DNA of 6,073 nucleotides from Coriobacteriaceae bacterium (GTDB lineage Bacteria > Actinomycetota > Coriobacteriia > Coriobacteriales > UMGS124): contig JAHZHK010000047.1 of NCBI GenBank assembly GCA_019420325.1, positions 13,583 to 19,655 of the forward strand, in the 5' to 3' direction. The notes beneath the pieces were generated by a model. The model ran no database searches and was not told where the DNA came from. It worked only from the letters and a program-made list of their open reading frames with translations. The translations under genes were made by a program, and so were the position numbers. This document shows, piece by piece, positions 5,895 through 6,073 of this stretch. Every line of letters begins with the position of its first letter. Position 1 is the first letter of the stretch.

Positions 5895-6073
5895 GCAGAA
5901 GCTAGGACACATACCCCAACAGCCAACCCTGCAGGCGCGCCCACAAACGTGCTATCCAATGCGAAAACCTGCGCATAAGGCGCCCCCCGTTCATCCTGCA
6001 ACGAATCATCCCGGCTAGTAGCAAACAGACGATATGAGCAGGACATAGAGAGCCCCTGCTGCGCGCCGCGCCC

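Larger units (their letters stand above)
5446..6073. other. Gene-free region upstream of the regulator
   Basis: I find no supportable gene in these roughly 630 bp. Short open frames exist on both strands but have no clear ribosome binding site and no recognisable product, and several run through the intergenic repeat. The region contains the regulator promoter candidate (5496-5524), the second repeat copy (5769-5894), and a small inverted repeat near the right end (AGCAGG 6037-6042, CCTGCT 6055-6060). A minus-strand frame open from the right edge down to 5855 could be the tail of an outside gene, but nothing supports it. Confidence 0.55.

Noticed and set aside
5893..5901. AAGCAGAAG resembling the start of the Illumina P7 oligo
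   Set aside because: Only 9 bases match, in a place aligned with the repeat edge. That is within chance, unlike the 28-base P5 match.
5855..6073. Minus-strand frame open from the right edge to a stop at 5855, possibly the end of an outside gene
   Set aside because: It ends inside the intergenic repeat, is rich in small residues, matches nothing I recognise and has no ribosome binding site before its internal ATG at 6046.
1..6073. CRISPR array, tRNA or rRNA gene
   Set aside because: No regularly spaced identical repeats beyond the two-copy element, and no cloverleaf or rRNA-like segment seen on either strand.

Overview
The window looks like chromosomal DNA from a GC-rich gut actinobacterium of the class Coriobacteriia (Collinsella or a close relative). 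This rests on three things: high-GC codon use, a Tat-exported flavoprotein reductase paired with a small TetR-type regulator (an arrangement common in that class), and the general character of the proteins. It is a judgement from memory of these families, not a search result.

Layout, left to right. Positions 1-254 hold no gene I can support, but contain a strong rho-independent terminator (134-175) reading on the minus strand. Next is a minus-strand RhlE-type DEAD-box RNA helicase (255-2096) with a long Gly/Arg/Ser-rich tail. Upstream of it lies a gene-free stretch (2097-2891) with a possible long helicase leader and one copy of a dispersed three-part repeat. A minus-strand, Tat-exported FAD-dependent flavoprotein follows (2892-4754). 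It sits directly downstream, on the same strand, of a TetR/AcrR-family regulator (4894-5445). Their 139-bp gap contains a near-perfect 13-bp-arm inverted repeat just before the flavoprotein start, the best operator candidate in the window. The remainder (5446-6073) is gene-free as far as I can tell and holds the regulator's promoter candidate and a second repeat copy.

How it fits together: regulator plus flavoprotein look like a two-gene inducible module for reduction or oxidation of one small molecule outside the cytoplasmic membrane. Active-site positions that define fumarate reductases appear to be substituted, so the substrate is unknown. No cytochrome, FMN-binding or membrane partner is encoded nearby. 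The helicase is a separate housekeeping-type transcription unit.

Two observations matter most. First, inside the flavoprotein gene, 4001-4028 read on the minus strand is six T followed by the first 22 bases of the Illumina P5 flow-cell oligo, giving the telltale peptide FFNDTATTE. This is almost certainly a sequencing or assembly artefact, so residues 243-252 should not be trusted. Second, two copies of an intergenic repeat of about 120 bp (2489-2613 and 5769-5894), in the same orientation, bracket the regulator-flavoprotein module. Each copy contains three 16-nt units arranged direct-inverted-direct with identical spacing, able to form two mutually exclusive hairpins. This is the best candidate for an undescribed element here.
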